24,608 nucleotides of DNA from positions 1 to 24,608 of the forward strand of contig CAAGQX010000107.1 in assembly GCA_900772235.1 (NCBI GenBank), written 5' to 3'. The notes beneath the pieces were generated by a model. That model ran no database searches. It was given only the letters and a program-made list of their open reading frames with translations, and was not told where the DNA came from. This stretch comes from Clostridia bacterium. GTDB taxonomy: Bacteria > Bacillota > Clostridia > TANB77 > CAG-508. Both the position numbers and the translations under genes were made by a program. Every line of letters begins with the position of its first letter. The stretch's first letter is position 1. Below, one piece after another: positions 1 through 8,800 of the stretch.

Positions 1-4
1 AAAT

Positions 5-155
5 GTAGGGGCGATTTTAATCGCCCGCAAATAAAATTGTAAATTATTATTAATAATTTGTTACAATAGTTCGCCCAATCTTATATTATTTTTTTCAAGA
101 AAATCCGGGAGGTATATAGGGTAATCCGAAAGCCGTAGGATACCCGGATGTTTTC
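5..155. repeat. Dispersed structured intergenic repeat, left copy
   Basis: The element begins with a near-perfect palindrome, GGGCGATTTTAATCGCCC, at 9-26. An AT-rich spacer follows, then a second TCGCCC at 71-76. It ends in a hairpin-forming block at 99-155: GAAAATCCGGG (99-109) can pair with CCCGGATGTTTTC (143-155), and inside it GGGT-A-ATCC can pair with GGATACCC. The two foldings compete for the same GGG/CCC bases. A second copy in the same orientation lies at 24495-24608 and runs off the window. The architecture resembles the short palindromic intergenic repeats common in gut Clostridia. I do not recognise a named riboswitch or ncRNA family in it. Confidence 0.75.
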
Positions 156-315
156 TTTAAAAAATAATATATATAACTCCTGCACTTCAGCTACTTTGTT
201 TTTCTGCAATAAGAATATAGCAAAAAATTAGCTGATTAATTTTTAAATGTTGTGAAGTTAAGCAAATTACAAATTACAATTTTCAATAGTTTTTTCAATA
301 TTTCCTAAAAAACTC

Positions 316-345
316 TTTACAAAAATCCCCAAAATATGCTAAAAT
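316..345 (+). promoter_or_regulatory. Putative sigma-A promoter (distal) of the T4SS cluster
   Basis: TTTACA at 316-321 and TAAAAT at 340-345 are separated by 18 bases. It lies upstream of a stronger promoter and reads toward the VirB2-like genes. The rest of 156-424 is AT-rich with no open frame that I can support. Confidence 0.4.
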
Positions 346-366
346 CAAACAAGATTAACGTAAAAG

Positions 367-395
367 TTGAAAAAAATAAAATAATATGTTATAAT
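367..395 (+). promoter_or_regulatory. Sigma-A promoter for the first VirB2-like gene
   Basis: TTGAAA at 367-372 and TATAAT at 390-395 have an ideal 17-base spacer. A GGAGGGA ribosome site at 414-420 and ATG at 425 follow directly. Confidence 0.75.
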
Positions 396-424
396 AAAGT
401 AGAATTATTGAATGGAGGGATTTT

Positions 425-895
425 ATGAAGATGAAAAAGACTATGAAGATAGTTATATCCATATTAATAATTTTATATATTTTAACAATAGAAACAACAA
501 TTTTTGCATTAGATCCAGAGGATTATGCACCAGGAATATTAAAATATGGTGACGCAAAAGTGCTTTTTGATAAAGCTGCACCAGTAATAAAACTAATATC
601 GGATGTTGGAATAATTATGTCAGTAGTAGCTATATCAGTTATAGGACTTAAATATATGTTTGGAAGTACATTGGAACAAAAGGCAAAGATTAAAGAAATG
701 CTATTTCCATTAATATGTGGATGTTTACTACTAGTAGGAACATTCACAGTGGTAAAAATTATAGCGTCAATATCAAATGAGGAACTATACACTGAAAATT
801 TTTATTATTGCCCAGTATGCCGTAAAAAAGTTGAACCAGATCCTAGAAATGGTGGTTGCCCAAATTGTGGAGCTGCTTTGATGACAGAAAAATAA
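425..895 (+). CDS. VirB2/TrbC-like membrane protein with C-terminal zinc ribbon
   Basis: A 156-aa protein. Residues 1-29 form a signal or anchor segment, followed by two hydrophobic helices (about 57-77 and 92-114) separated by the short polar loop GLKYMFGSTLEQKAKIKE. This is the layout of VirB2/TrbC pilin-like subunits, and the same loop pattern recurs in the next two genes, so the three are paralogues. Unusually, a C-terminal zinc ribbon is added: C129-x2-C132 and C145-x2-C148. A pilin subunit does not normally carry one. If both helices span the membrane after signal cleavage, the ribbon's side of the membrane depends on whether the N-terminal segment is removed. It opens the T4SS-like cluster behind a good promoter. 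The membrane-pilin-like class is well supported; assembly into a pilus is inference. Confidence 0.75.
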   Translation: MKMKKTMKIVISILIILYILTIETTIFALDPEDYAPGILKYGDAKVLFDKAAPVIKLISDVGIIMSVVAISVIGLKYMFGSTLEQKAKIKEMLFPLICGCLLLVGTFTVVKIIASISNEELYTENFYYCPVCRKKVEPDPRNGGCPNCGAALMTEK

Positions 896-905
896 TGTGT
901 AATAT

Positions 906-934
906 TTGAAAAAATGGGTTACTACAAGTATAAT
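906..934 (+). promoter_or_regulatory. Sigma-A promoter for the second VirB2-like gene
   Basis: TTGAAA at 906-911 and TATAAT at 929-934 have a 17-base spacer. The promoter overlaps the upstream ATG at 914, so the gene must start at the later ATG (950), which follows an AGGCGGTG ribosome site. Confidence 0.7.
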
Positions 935-949
935 ATAGGCGGTGATAAA

Positions 950-1687
950 ATGAAGAAATATATGTATAAAAGTTTAATAATTTTAATATTAATTGCAACT
1001 ATTGTTTTAGCATATCCTACAAAAGTATTTGCTATAAGTAAAATGTTTAATGATGCAGATACTTTTCTGAGACAAGGAAAAGATGTAGAAGACGTTATAA
1101 GCACTGACCAACTAAAAGATGTTTCAAGGACTTTTTACAAAGTGTTTTTGGCCATTGCTATCGTAATAGCAATAATTGTAGGAATGGTTATAGGAGTAAA
1201 ATATATATATGAAAGTGCTGAAGGACAAGCAAAGCTTAAAGAAGCTTTTGTACCATATATAGTAGGATGCTTAATTGTGTTTTCGGCCTTTCCAATTTGG
1301 AAACTAGCTATTAGCTTTGGAAATGAACAAAATATGATAAAAGAAACATTTAAAACTGATGGGAGTGAAACAAAAGACACCTATTATAAGGTGTACAATT
1401 CAAGCAATATTGAAGATTTAACATCTTTTACAGATAATGAAATAAAAGCAGCTTGGACACATGTAAAGATTTTAAAAGTTGGGACAAAAGCAAACGAAGT
1501 TGAGGATTTAGATGTTTTATATGAAATTGATAATGTAAATGACAAGAATGGATATATATTTGTTGAATACATAAGAAGAAACTATACAAAAGACCAAATA
1601 AAAGAAATATGGGAAAAACGTGGATATCTTGTCCCAAGGGGCTGGGTAGCTAAATTTTACAAGCTTTACGTATTAGCAAGTAGTTGA
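950..1687 (+). CDS. VirB2/TrbC-like membrane protein with C-terminal extension
   Basis: A 245-aa protein starting at ATG 950. The in-frame ATG at 914 lies inside a promoter and lacks a ribosome site. It has an N-terminal signal-like segment, a polar stretch, then two hydrophobic helices around the loop GVKYIYESAEGQAKLKE, matching the pilin-like neighbours on either side. A soluble tail of about 110 residues follows, which I do not recognise and which the other two paralogues lack. The gene ends in TGA, showing that UGA is a stop here. It is probably a specialised subunit or anchor of the secretion channel or surface structure; that role is inferred from position and paralogy. Confidence 0.7.
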   Translation: MKKYMYKSLIILILIATIVLAYPTKVFAISKMFNDADTFLRQGKDVEDVISTDQLKDVSRTFYKVFLAIAIVIAIIVGMVIGVKYIYESAEGQAKLKEAFVPYIVGCLIVFSAFPIWKLAISFGNEQNMIKETFKTDGSETKDTYYKVYNSSNIEDLTSFTDNEIKAAWTHVKILKVGTKANEVEDLDVLYEIDNVNDKNGYIFVEYIRRNYTKDQIKEIWEKRGYLVPRGWVAKFYKLYVLASS

Positions 1688-1708
1688 TAATAGTTTAAAT
1701 TAGTTATT

Positions 1709-1736
1709 AACTTTTTCTCAAAAATATGAGAAAGTT
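1709..1736 (+). other. Intergenic hairpin between pilin-like genes
   Basis: AACTTTTTCTCA (1709-1720) can pair with TGAGAAAGTT (1727-1736) with one mismatch or bulge. No long T-run follows, so this is not a clear terminator. It could act as an attenuator or as a 5' stabiliser for the downstream pilin mRNA. Confidence 0.35.
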
Positions 1737-1767
1737 TATATAAATTTAATGAAAAGGAGGAGAATAT

Positions 1768-2139
1768 ATGAATAAAGTAGTGAAAATAATTTCTATATTA
1801 ATGGTAGCAGTTATGTTAATGGCAGTAGCTACACCAGTACTTGCAACAACATTTGATACAAATCTTCTTAATGAAGTAGAAAATAAAGCAGGCGAAAAAG
1901 ATACTACAAATGCTTCAGCAGGCTTAGCACAAATGGCTGGTAAAGTAATAAGAATAATAAGAAATATTGCAGTTATAGGTGGAGTTATACTATTATCTGT
2001 TTTAGGTATCAAATATATGATGGGAAGTGCAGAAGAAAAATCTGGATACCAAAAATCTTTTGTTCCATTAGTTGTTGGTATAGTTGTTGTTGCAGCAGCA
2101 ACACAAATAGCTACAATGTTATTCGGACTTTTCGAGTAG
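1768..2139 (+). CDS. VirB2/TrbC-like pilin subunit
   Basis: A 123-aa protein with the canonical VirB2/TrbC layout. There is a cleavable signal peptide ending near ATPVLA, a polar mature N-terminus, then two hydrophobic helices flanking the short charged loop GIKYMMGSAEEKSGYQKS, and a C-terminal FGLFE. It is the shortest and most typical of the three paralogues, so it is the best candidate for the major subunit. It has a strong AAAGGAGGAG ribosome site, and a strong terminator closes the unit after it. This fits a highly expressed structural protein made in excess over the channel proteins encoded downstream. Confidence 0.8.
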   Translation: MNKVVKIISILMVAVMLMAVATPVLATTFDTNLLNEVENKAGEKDTTNASAGLAQMAGKVIRIIRNIAVIGGVILLSVLGIKYMMGSAEEKSGYQKSFVPLVVGIVVVAAATQIATMLFGLFE

Positions 2140-2150
2140 AAAACAAACTA

Positions 2151-2189
2151 AAAACATCTCAGATGTGAAAACATTTGAGATGTTTTTTT
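2151..2189 (+). terminator. Rho-independent terminator after the pilin-like genes
   Basis: AAAACATCTCA (2151-2161) pairs with TGAGATGTTTT (2176-2186) and a T-run follows. It separates the pilin-like genes from the channel operon, which has its own promoter. Confidence 0.85.
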
Positions 2190-2247
2190 GTTTTATATTA
2201 CAAAAATATTACATTTTAATTAAATTTATATTTTTTTCGCTAAAACC

Positions 2248-2276
2248 TTACAATTTTATTGCTTTTCTGTTATAAT
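2248..2276 (+). promoter_or_regulatory. Sigma-A promoter of the channel operon
   Basis: TTACAA at 2248-2253 and TATAAT at 2271-2276 have a 17-base spacer, followed by an AAAGGAGG ribosome site at 2306-2313. The next nine genes run in one direction with small gaps or overlaps, so this promoter probably serves the operon from 2322 to 17843. Confidence 0.7.
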
Positions 2277-2321
2277 ATAAATAACTATATTTATGTATAT
2301 TATGCAAAGGAGGAGTTTATT

Positions 2322-2664
2322 TTGGCAACACACGAAATTCCAAGAAACGTAAAAGGAGAACGGAAGAATATTAATGATTTTTTCAACAAAATCATTAATA
2401 TATTCATGCTTAGGAGCCCTAATGGGACTGGTATTTTATTTAATTTTTAAAACCATTGGATTAAAAACATTAGGATTAATATTTATATTAATATTTGCAG
2501 CCATAGGTTTTGGAATTGCAACATTAAAGATACCAGACTCTAACAATTTTGAGATAACCAGAAAAACAGGCGGAGAAAAGATTGATGATGTTATCCTAAG
2601 AGCAATTAAATTTAAACTAAAAGGAAAGAGAATATATTTATACACAAAGGAGGAAGATAAATAA
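2322..2664 (+). CDS. PrgI/VirB3-like inner-membrane T4SS protein, +1 recoded
   Basis: Read with one +1 shift this is a 113-aa protein starting at TTG 2322, eight bases after AAGGAGG. Its N-terminus MATHEIPRNVKGEG leads into a pair of hydrophobic helices (about residues 24-62) and a basic C-terminal tail ending LYTKEEDK. This is the PrgI-family pattern: small, two helices, directly upstream of VirB4. In zero frame the reading stops at 2450 after 42 codons. The downstream frame opens only after a TAA at 2350-2352. The join falls at codon 14, CGG (2361-2363): dropping its C gives GGA, glycine. The stop codon overlaps the next gene's start by one base (TAATG), so translational coupling requires the shifted ribosome to reach the end. 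The alternative is a short protein starting at ATG 2374 without the conserved N-terminus. Confidence 0.8.
2361..2364 (+). other. +1 recoding site CGGA, PrgI-like gene
   Basis: In-frame CGG after GAA. Skipping the C reads GGA and joins the two halves of the PrgI-like protein at Gly14. The shift must lie between 2353 (after the TAA of the new frame) and 2450 (the stop of the old frame). Confidence 0.8.
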
Positions 2665-3857
2665 TGGAAAGTGTTTTAACTATAATATTGGCATTACTAA
2701 TTGTGGCAATAATGGCCTTAGCATTTATATATTTTTGTATGTGGTACAAAGAGAAAATAAAAGGAAATAAGGAAAAAGACAAAAATAATGAACAAAAGCA
2801 AGAAACATCTAAAAAAAGTGAATATACCAAACTTTCAATTTTCGACTTTATGCAATTTGATAAGATTGAAGATAATATGATTATACAAGATAACGGTGAA
2901 AGATATTTAATGGCAATAGAGTGCGAGGGTATAAACTATGACTTGATGTCTGGGTTAGAAAAAACTGCAGTAGAAGCAGGATTTGTACAGTTCTTAAATA
3001 CATTGAGAAGCCCAATACAAATTTATGTGCAAACAAGAACAATAAAAATTTCGAGTAGTATAGAAGGGTATAAAGCGAGAATTAATGCCATTAGAGATCA
3101 ATTAAATAAAAAGCAAAAAGAATACAATGCATTAATTCAAAGCGGGAATGCTACGGATAAACAAATAAGAGATGCAAAATTTGAACTTACAAGAATTAGC
3201 AATATGTATAACTACGGAGAAGATGTTGTAAACAATATTGAAAAAATTAGCCAAAATAAAAATGTGTTAAGAAAACATTATTACATAATTGTTCCATATT
3301 ATAAGTCAGAATTAGGTTCAGACTTGTTAGATGAAGATGAAAAAAGAAGTATGATTTTTTCAGAATTATATACAAGAGCACAATCAATAATTAGAACCTT
3401 ATTTGCTTGTAGTATGAAATGCAAAATATTAAATTCAGATGAATTATTAGAATTATTATATGTAGCTTACAATAGAGAGGATTCTGAAATATTCGGCGTA
3501 GATAAAGCTATCCAAGCAGGATACGATGAATTATATACAACAGCTCCAGATGTATTAGACAAGAGAATGCTAGAATTAAATAAACAAATAGAAGAAAAAG
3601 CAATTGAACTTGCAAGAAATACTGTTGACGAAATTAAATCTACAAAACAAGTAAAACTAGAACAAAAAGAAAAAACTTTTGATGAACTAGTTAAAGAAAT
3701 GGCAGAAATATTGCTAAAAGAAAACAAAAGATATATAGGTGCTAATGTAGCAGAAGAAGCAATTAATAAAATAAAAGGCGAAAATACTAATGAAGAAGGG
3801 GGAAACGTAAATGAGAAAAAAACAAAAACAACAAAAAGAACTAGAAAAACAATATAA
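2664..3857 (+). CDS. VirB4 N-terminal-like membrane protein
   Basis: A 397-aa protein. One N-terminal transmembrane helix (about residues 5-27) is followed by a charged linker. Next comes a domain opening with FDFMQFDKIEDNMIIQDNG that resembles the N-terminal non-ATPase region of VirB4/TraC-type proteins, then long coiled-coil-like stretches rich in K and E and a basic tail. It has no Walker motifs. It sits between the PrgI-like gene (one-base TAATG overlap) and the ATPase gene (47-base overlap), which fits a VirB4 whose N-terminal domain is encoded separately, as in some Firmicute systems. The 3811 gene is offset by +1, but there is no CGG in the overlap and the downstream gene has its own ribosome site. 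I therefore keep two proteins. Confidence 0.65.
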   Translation: MESVLTIILALLIVAIMALAFIYFCMWYKEKIKGNKEKDKNNEQKQETSKKSEYTKLSIFDFMQFDKIEDNMIIQDNGERYLMAIECEGINYDLMSGLEKTAVEAGFVQFLNTLRSPIQIYVQTRTIKISSSIEGYKARINAIRDQLNKKQKEYNALIQSGNATDKQIRDAKFELTRISNMYNYGEDVVNNIEKISQNKNVLRKHYYIIVPYYKSELGSDLLDEDEKRSMIFSELYTRAQSIIRTLFACSMKCKILNSDELLELLYVAYNREDSEIFGVDKAIQAGYDELYTTAPDVLDKRMLELNKQIEEKAIELARNTVDEIKSTKQVKLEQKEKTFDELVKEMAEILLKENKRYIGANVAEEAINKIKGENTNEEGGNVNEKKTKTTKRTRKTI

Positions 3858-5766
3858 CCAATATAACGAAGAACAAGAGTTTAATATACTACGCAAAAAA
3901 ACTTTAAAAGAACTAATTGCACCATCTGGAATAGATGCATCACATATAGATCACCTAGAGATAATTGCAAATACAACTCGCTATGCAAGAAGTTTCTTCG
4001 TTTCTAGCTTACCACGTATGTGTACTTTCCCAGAAATATTTAGAGATATGTATTTATTTGGCGATATAAACACTTCAATATATATAAGCCCAATACCAGA
4101 AGCAAAATCTCAAAATGAATTAAACAGAGTAATAAACCAACTAGAAACTGAAAGAATTGTAGCCGCAGATAGAGGAAATATTAACAGAGAAAGCATATTA
4201 GGACAAAAAAGACTTGAAGCAGAGCAACTAAGAGATGAAATTGCAGCTGGATTTAATAAAATGTATGAAGCTTCTGTTGTATCTACATTATTTGCGTATA
4301 ATTTAAAAAGTTTAGACGCATATACTAAACTTTTGGCAACAGAAATGTCTAAAAGTTTAGTGGGAATAAAGTCTGCTTGGGCAATGCAAGAAGAGGCATT
4401 CAAAAGTAACTTGCCATTAATGAAAGACCAACTAAAAAGAACACATACATTCGATCGTAATTCTATGGCAACAGTTTTCCCATTTACAACTTCAGAAGTA
4501 GGACACTTAACAGGAATTCCTTTAGGAATTAATAAACAAACAGGAGTACCAATACTTTTCGATAATTTCCACAACAGCTTAACAAACTATAATATGGTAG
4601 TATTTGCTAAGTCTGGTGCAGGTAAATCTGTTACAATGAAAACATTAATATCAAGATCTTCAATACTTATGGGAATAGAAAGCTTAGCACTAGATGCAGA
4701 AGGTGAGTACAGGATAGTTGCTGAAAGCTTAGGTGGAATAAATGTAGAAATAGGACCAAATTCCAGAACAGTAATTAATTTATTTGACATAGAAGTAGAA
4801 CATGTAAAAGATGAAATAACAGGAAAAGAAAGACCAGTTCTAAATATAGAAAACAAAATTGAAGACGTAACACAAGCACTTGTTACAATGGCAAAAGGAA
4901 GTACAAGAAGTACAGAAGTAAACGAACTTACAAAACAAATTATAGCAGAGGCAGTAGCAGATGAGTACGAAAGATGTGGCATAACTTCAGACCCAAACAG
5001 CCTATATAAATCTTCAGAAAATAACTTTAAAGGAAAAAGCTTGTTTAAAGAAAAAAAAGATATGCCAACAATAGGTTCTTGGTATAAAACACTAGTAAGA
5101 AAAGCAAAAGATAATGATGATAAAAACTATCAGTTCCATTACAGCTATTTACTTAAAGTTATGAAACAATATGTAAGGGAATTGGGCGGACAGATGGCAT
5201 ACTTCGATGGACAATCTACATTTGAATTATTAGACCATATACCTTTTGTAAACCTAGACATTTCAGGGCTAGAAGAAAGATTCGCAAGACCACTTGCACA
5301 ACAAATATTACTTTCTTGGATATGGGAAAAATACGTAAAGAAAAATAGTGAAGATAAGATAAAAGCAACTAAAAAAAGAGTTCTAATAGACGAAGCTTGG
5401 ATGCTACTTCCATTCCCAGAAGCTGTAGACTTTTTAAATAAAATGGCAAGACGTGCAAGAAAAAGAAATGTATCTTTAGCAATTATATCACAAAGATTCC
5501 AAGACTTCTATGAAAATGAAGCTGCACAAGCAGTTCTTACATCATCAGATACAAAACTATTTTTAGCACAAGACAAATCTGAAATACAATACTTAAAAGA
5601 GGTATTTAAACTAAGTGAAGGGGAAGCAAACTTCCTAATTACTTGCTTAATAGGAGAAGGACTTTTAAAGGTGGGCTCAGACTCAGCAATAATACAAATA
5701 ACACCAACGAAGAAAGAATTTGAATTTATGGAAACAAACTTAAACAAACTAGTAAATAAAAACTAA
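3811..5766 (+). CDS. virB4: VirB4-family conjugation/secretion ATPase
   Basis: A 651-aa cytoplasmic ATPase that powers T4SS assembly and transport. Visible motifs are Walker A AKSGAGKSV (about residues 266-274), Walker B VLIDEAW (D527, E528) and the conserved downstream ISQRFQDF stretch followed by TSSDTKLFLAQDK, typical of VirB4/TraC enzymes. The 200-residue region ahead of Walker A includes the usual GIPLGINKQTGVPILFDNF lead-in, in which the nucleotide domain begins. It starts at ATG 3811 after GAAGGGGG, inside the end of the preceding gene. Length is normal for the family if part of the N-terminal domain is in the gene before. This is the most secure marker that the cluster is a type IV secretion system. 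Confidence 0.95.
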   Translation: MRKKQKQQKELEKQYNQYNEEQEFNILRKKTLKELIAPSGIDASHIDHLEIIANTTRYARSFFVSSLPRMCTFPEIFRDMYLFGDINTSIYISPIPEAKSQNELNRVINQLETERIVAADRGNINRESILGQKRLEAEQLRDEIAAGFNKMYEASVVSTLFAYNLKSLDAYTKLLATEMSKSLVGIKSAWAMQEEAFKSNLPLMKDQLKRTHTFDRNSMATVFPFTTSEVGHLTGIPLGINKQTGVPILFDNFHNSLTNYNMVVFAKSGAGKSVTMKTLISRSSILMGIESLALDAEGEYRIVAESLGGINVEIGPNSRTVINLFDIEVEHVKDEITGKERPVLNIENKIEDVTQALVTMAKGSTRSTEVNELTKQIIAEAVADEYERCGITSDPNSLYKSSENNFKGKSLFKEKKDMPTIGSWYKTLVRKAKDNDDKNYQFHYSYLLKVMKQYVRELGGQMAYFDGQSTFELLDHIPFVNLDISGLEERFARPLAQQILLSWIWEKYVKKNSEDKIKATKKRVLIDEAWMLLPFPEAVDFLNKMARRARKRNVSLAIISQRFQDFYENEAAQAVLTSSDTKLFLAQDKSEIQYLKEVFKLSEGEANFLITCLIGEGLLKVGSDSAIIQITPTKKEFEFMETNLNKLVNKN

Positions 5767-5815
5767 AGAGGGAAATTTTGAATAATATTAATATATTATT
5801 TGCAAAGGGGCAATT

Positions 5816-8800
5816 ATGGACGTTATAAAAAGTAAAAAAATAGTAAAGAAAATAGCAATTTTAATATTAGTTATTATGTGTGCAAATACAATAATTCCTA
5901 CAAATTCTATAATGGCTAAATCGTGGAACGAGGGCGGAGGTTCATTGTTCCAACCAATAATGGACTTTTTGGTATTTGTGGCAGATAGTGTTTTGAATTT
6001 GTTACAACATAATTTCATAACTCTGCAAGATGTGGTCCTTCCACAAGAAACGGCAGCAAAATCTACAGGATCTTTTAGCTTGAGCTGGTTAACGATTGGA
6101 TTAATTGGAATAGCGGCTGTAACTTATGGAATTGCAACTATTGCTACAGGAGGAGCAACAGTTATTTTAACAGGAGTTGGATTTGTTCTTGCAGGAGGAT
6201 TAGTGGCCACTTATAGTTTTGGGGAACTTGGCGATTTAATGGCAGGAGAGTTCGATATTCCATACATAATGTACAATCCATATGCTATTTTCTCAGGAGA
6301 AATACCTGCATTTGATATAAACTTTATAAGTCCAAGAGAAAGTAAAACTAGTGAAACATCTCCTTCAATTAATGATAATATGCTACCTGTGGATGTACTC
6401 AATAAATTAGAAGTACAATATTATGAAAGAATGCTTTTAGGACAATACTATAACAAATCTGTATATATGTCTATTGATGAGCATTATAATGGCTGGGGAC
6501 AATTTGTAGTAGAAGCATCAGATGCTAGTTATATAGCATTTGATACAGAGGAATTAACTAATGAGTTATATATAAAAAATTTTCTACAATCCCTTAAAAA
6601 CAATGTGAATGTATGGAAATATTTAGTTGATATGAATTTGAGAGACTTCGGAGTTATCGCAGAACGGAATAGATGGACAAATGAAGAAAAAAGGAGAAGA
6701 AATACCAATAGGAAAGGCAATAAATATTAATCAAAAAGAGTACAGTATGTATCTTTTGAAATTAAATGATGACTATGCAGTAGAATTACATTCTTTATAC
6801 GGGAATACAGATAGTGCTATTGTAAGATATAATATGAACTCTAGCAAGATAATAGATGAAAAAGGAAACAATACAGAATCACAAATAGAAGATAATAATT
6901 TACATCAATTAATGATTGAAGATATATTAGAGAAATTACGGAACAGATGAGATAGATGAAAAATACATAGAAGAATTTAAACAGGACTTAATTAACACTA
7001 TAACTGGAAGAGTGGGAGAAAAAAGAACATACAAATCTTCAGCATCAATATTACAAAGCAGCATTGTAACTTGGTATAAAGTGCTAAGAAGAATAGCTCT
7101 GGTAGGACTTTTATCTATACTTGTATATGTTGGAATAAGAATAATTTTAACAAGTATATCGGCAGATAAAGCAAAGTACAAAAAAATGTTTATAGATTGG
7201 CTTGTTGCAATATGTATACTATTTGTGCTACACTACTTAATTGTACTTATACTAACACTTTCAACTAAACTATCTGAAATATTTGAAAAAGCTGGTGCAT
7301 ACCAAATGACATATGTTTTACCAGCAGATACTAAAATTGAAGGAACAAAAATTACAGATATGGATATAGAAAATATGCAAATGTTGGCTAATAGCGAATA
7401 TTCTAAAATTAATGTAGTAATTGGTGAAGATGGAAATGCAAAACCGGTGTGGTCAGGTGAATTTATGGGTTATATTAGGCTAAAGGCAGGATCGAGCGTT
7501 ACAAGATATCAGATGGCATATGGCTTAATGTATTTAGTTTTAGTAATATATATTTGTATGTTTACATTTATGTATTTAAGAAGGGCTTTATATATGGCAT
7601 TTCTAACAATGATTTCTCCTCTTATAGCCCTTACATACCCACTAGACAAAATAAAAGATGGACAAGCACAAGCGTTTGGAATGTGGATTAGAGAATTTAT
7701 ATTTAATGCGCTAATTCAACCGGTTCATTTAATTATTTATACTATGACTATAAGTACTGCTATAAGTTTAGCAGAACAACACCCTGTTTATGCATTAGTA
7801 GCATTAGGATTTATGCTACCAGCAGAAAAATTCATAAGAAATATGTTTGGATTCCAAAAAGCAGAAACAGTAAGCCCTCTTGGAGGTGCAGTAGGAGGAG
7901 CTGCCTTAATGACAGCTGTTGGAAAACTTTCTAAGTTAGGAAGAAAGAAAAAGGATAACAAGGATGAAAATAAAAATGGAAAAATAAGAACAGCGGACAA
8001 AGATAGACCAACATTTGATTTGCCAGAAGTAAACACAGATGGAGCTACTTCGAATGCAGCAGGAGCAGGGGCAGCCTTACAAAATAGTACTATAAGAACA
8101 CAAAGTCCAATAACGCGGAAGTGGAGCAAACACAACTCCAACAACAGCGCCAGCTACAAACCCAACTACAACTCCAGCTAACTCTACTGCAAATGCAAGT
8201 AGAACTACACAAACTAGAAATTCTACAAGGCAAGCCAATAATTTAGGATTTAAAAAGAGAATGGGAAATGCAATGATGAGCATTGGGAACAGAGGAAAAA
8301 ATAGAATTCTAAAAGCAAAGCCTTTAAGATTTGCAGGCAAGATGGTTGGAAGAGGCATAGGAGCAGTTACACTTGGAACAGTAGGACTTGCTGCAGGAAT
8401 ATCAACTGGAGATTTTAGTAACGTTTTAAAATATGGTGCAGCAGGTGCAGGTGTAGGAGGAGCTTTAGGAGGAAATTTAAGTGAAAGAGGAATGGACTCT
8501 GCATCAAGAATTAAAGAGGACTTTAAAGAAGGATTCTTAGGAAAAGAAGAATATGATAACAGAAAATTAGATAATGAATATTTTAATGGACAAGGATTCC
8601 AAGAAATGTTAGACAATAGTAGTTTACTACCAAACTTAAGTGGCAGGGAAAGAATAAATACTTTAAGAGAAGAAATAGAAGGATACAGAGCATATGGCTT
8701 AACAGATAACAAACAAATAAGTTCTTGTATGAATGCGGGACTTTCAGTAGAAGAAGGAGCTTGTGCTTTACAAATAGCAAATAAACTAAAAGGTATGGGA

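Noticed and set aside
914..949. Upstream ATG at 914 as start of the second pilin-like gene
   Set aside because: It lies within the -35/-10 promoter region and has no ribosome site; ATG 950 does.
3811..3857. VirB4 N-terminal-like and VirB4 genes as another +1 recoded single gene
   Set aside because: The frames are offset by +1, but the overlap contains no CGG. The second gene has its own GAAGGGGG ribosome site and ATG, and split VirB4 arrangements fit ordinary coupling.
5778..5828. 16-codon TTG-started leader peptide before VirB6-like copy A
   Set aside because: There is only a weak AGAGGGAA upstream and no stem-loop or codon bias typical of an attenuator, so support is too thin.
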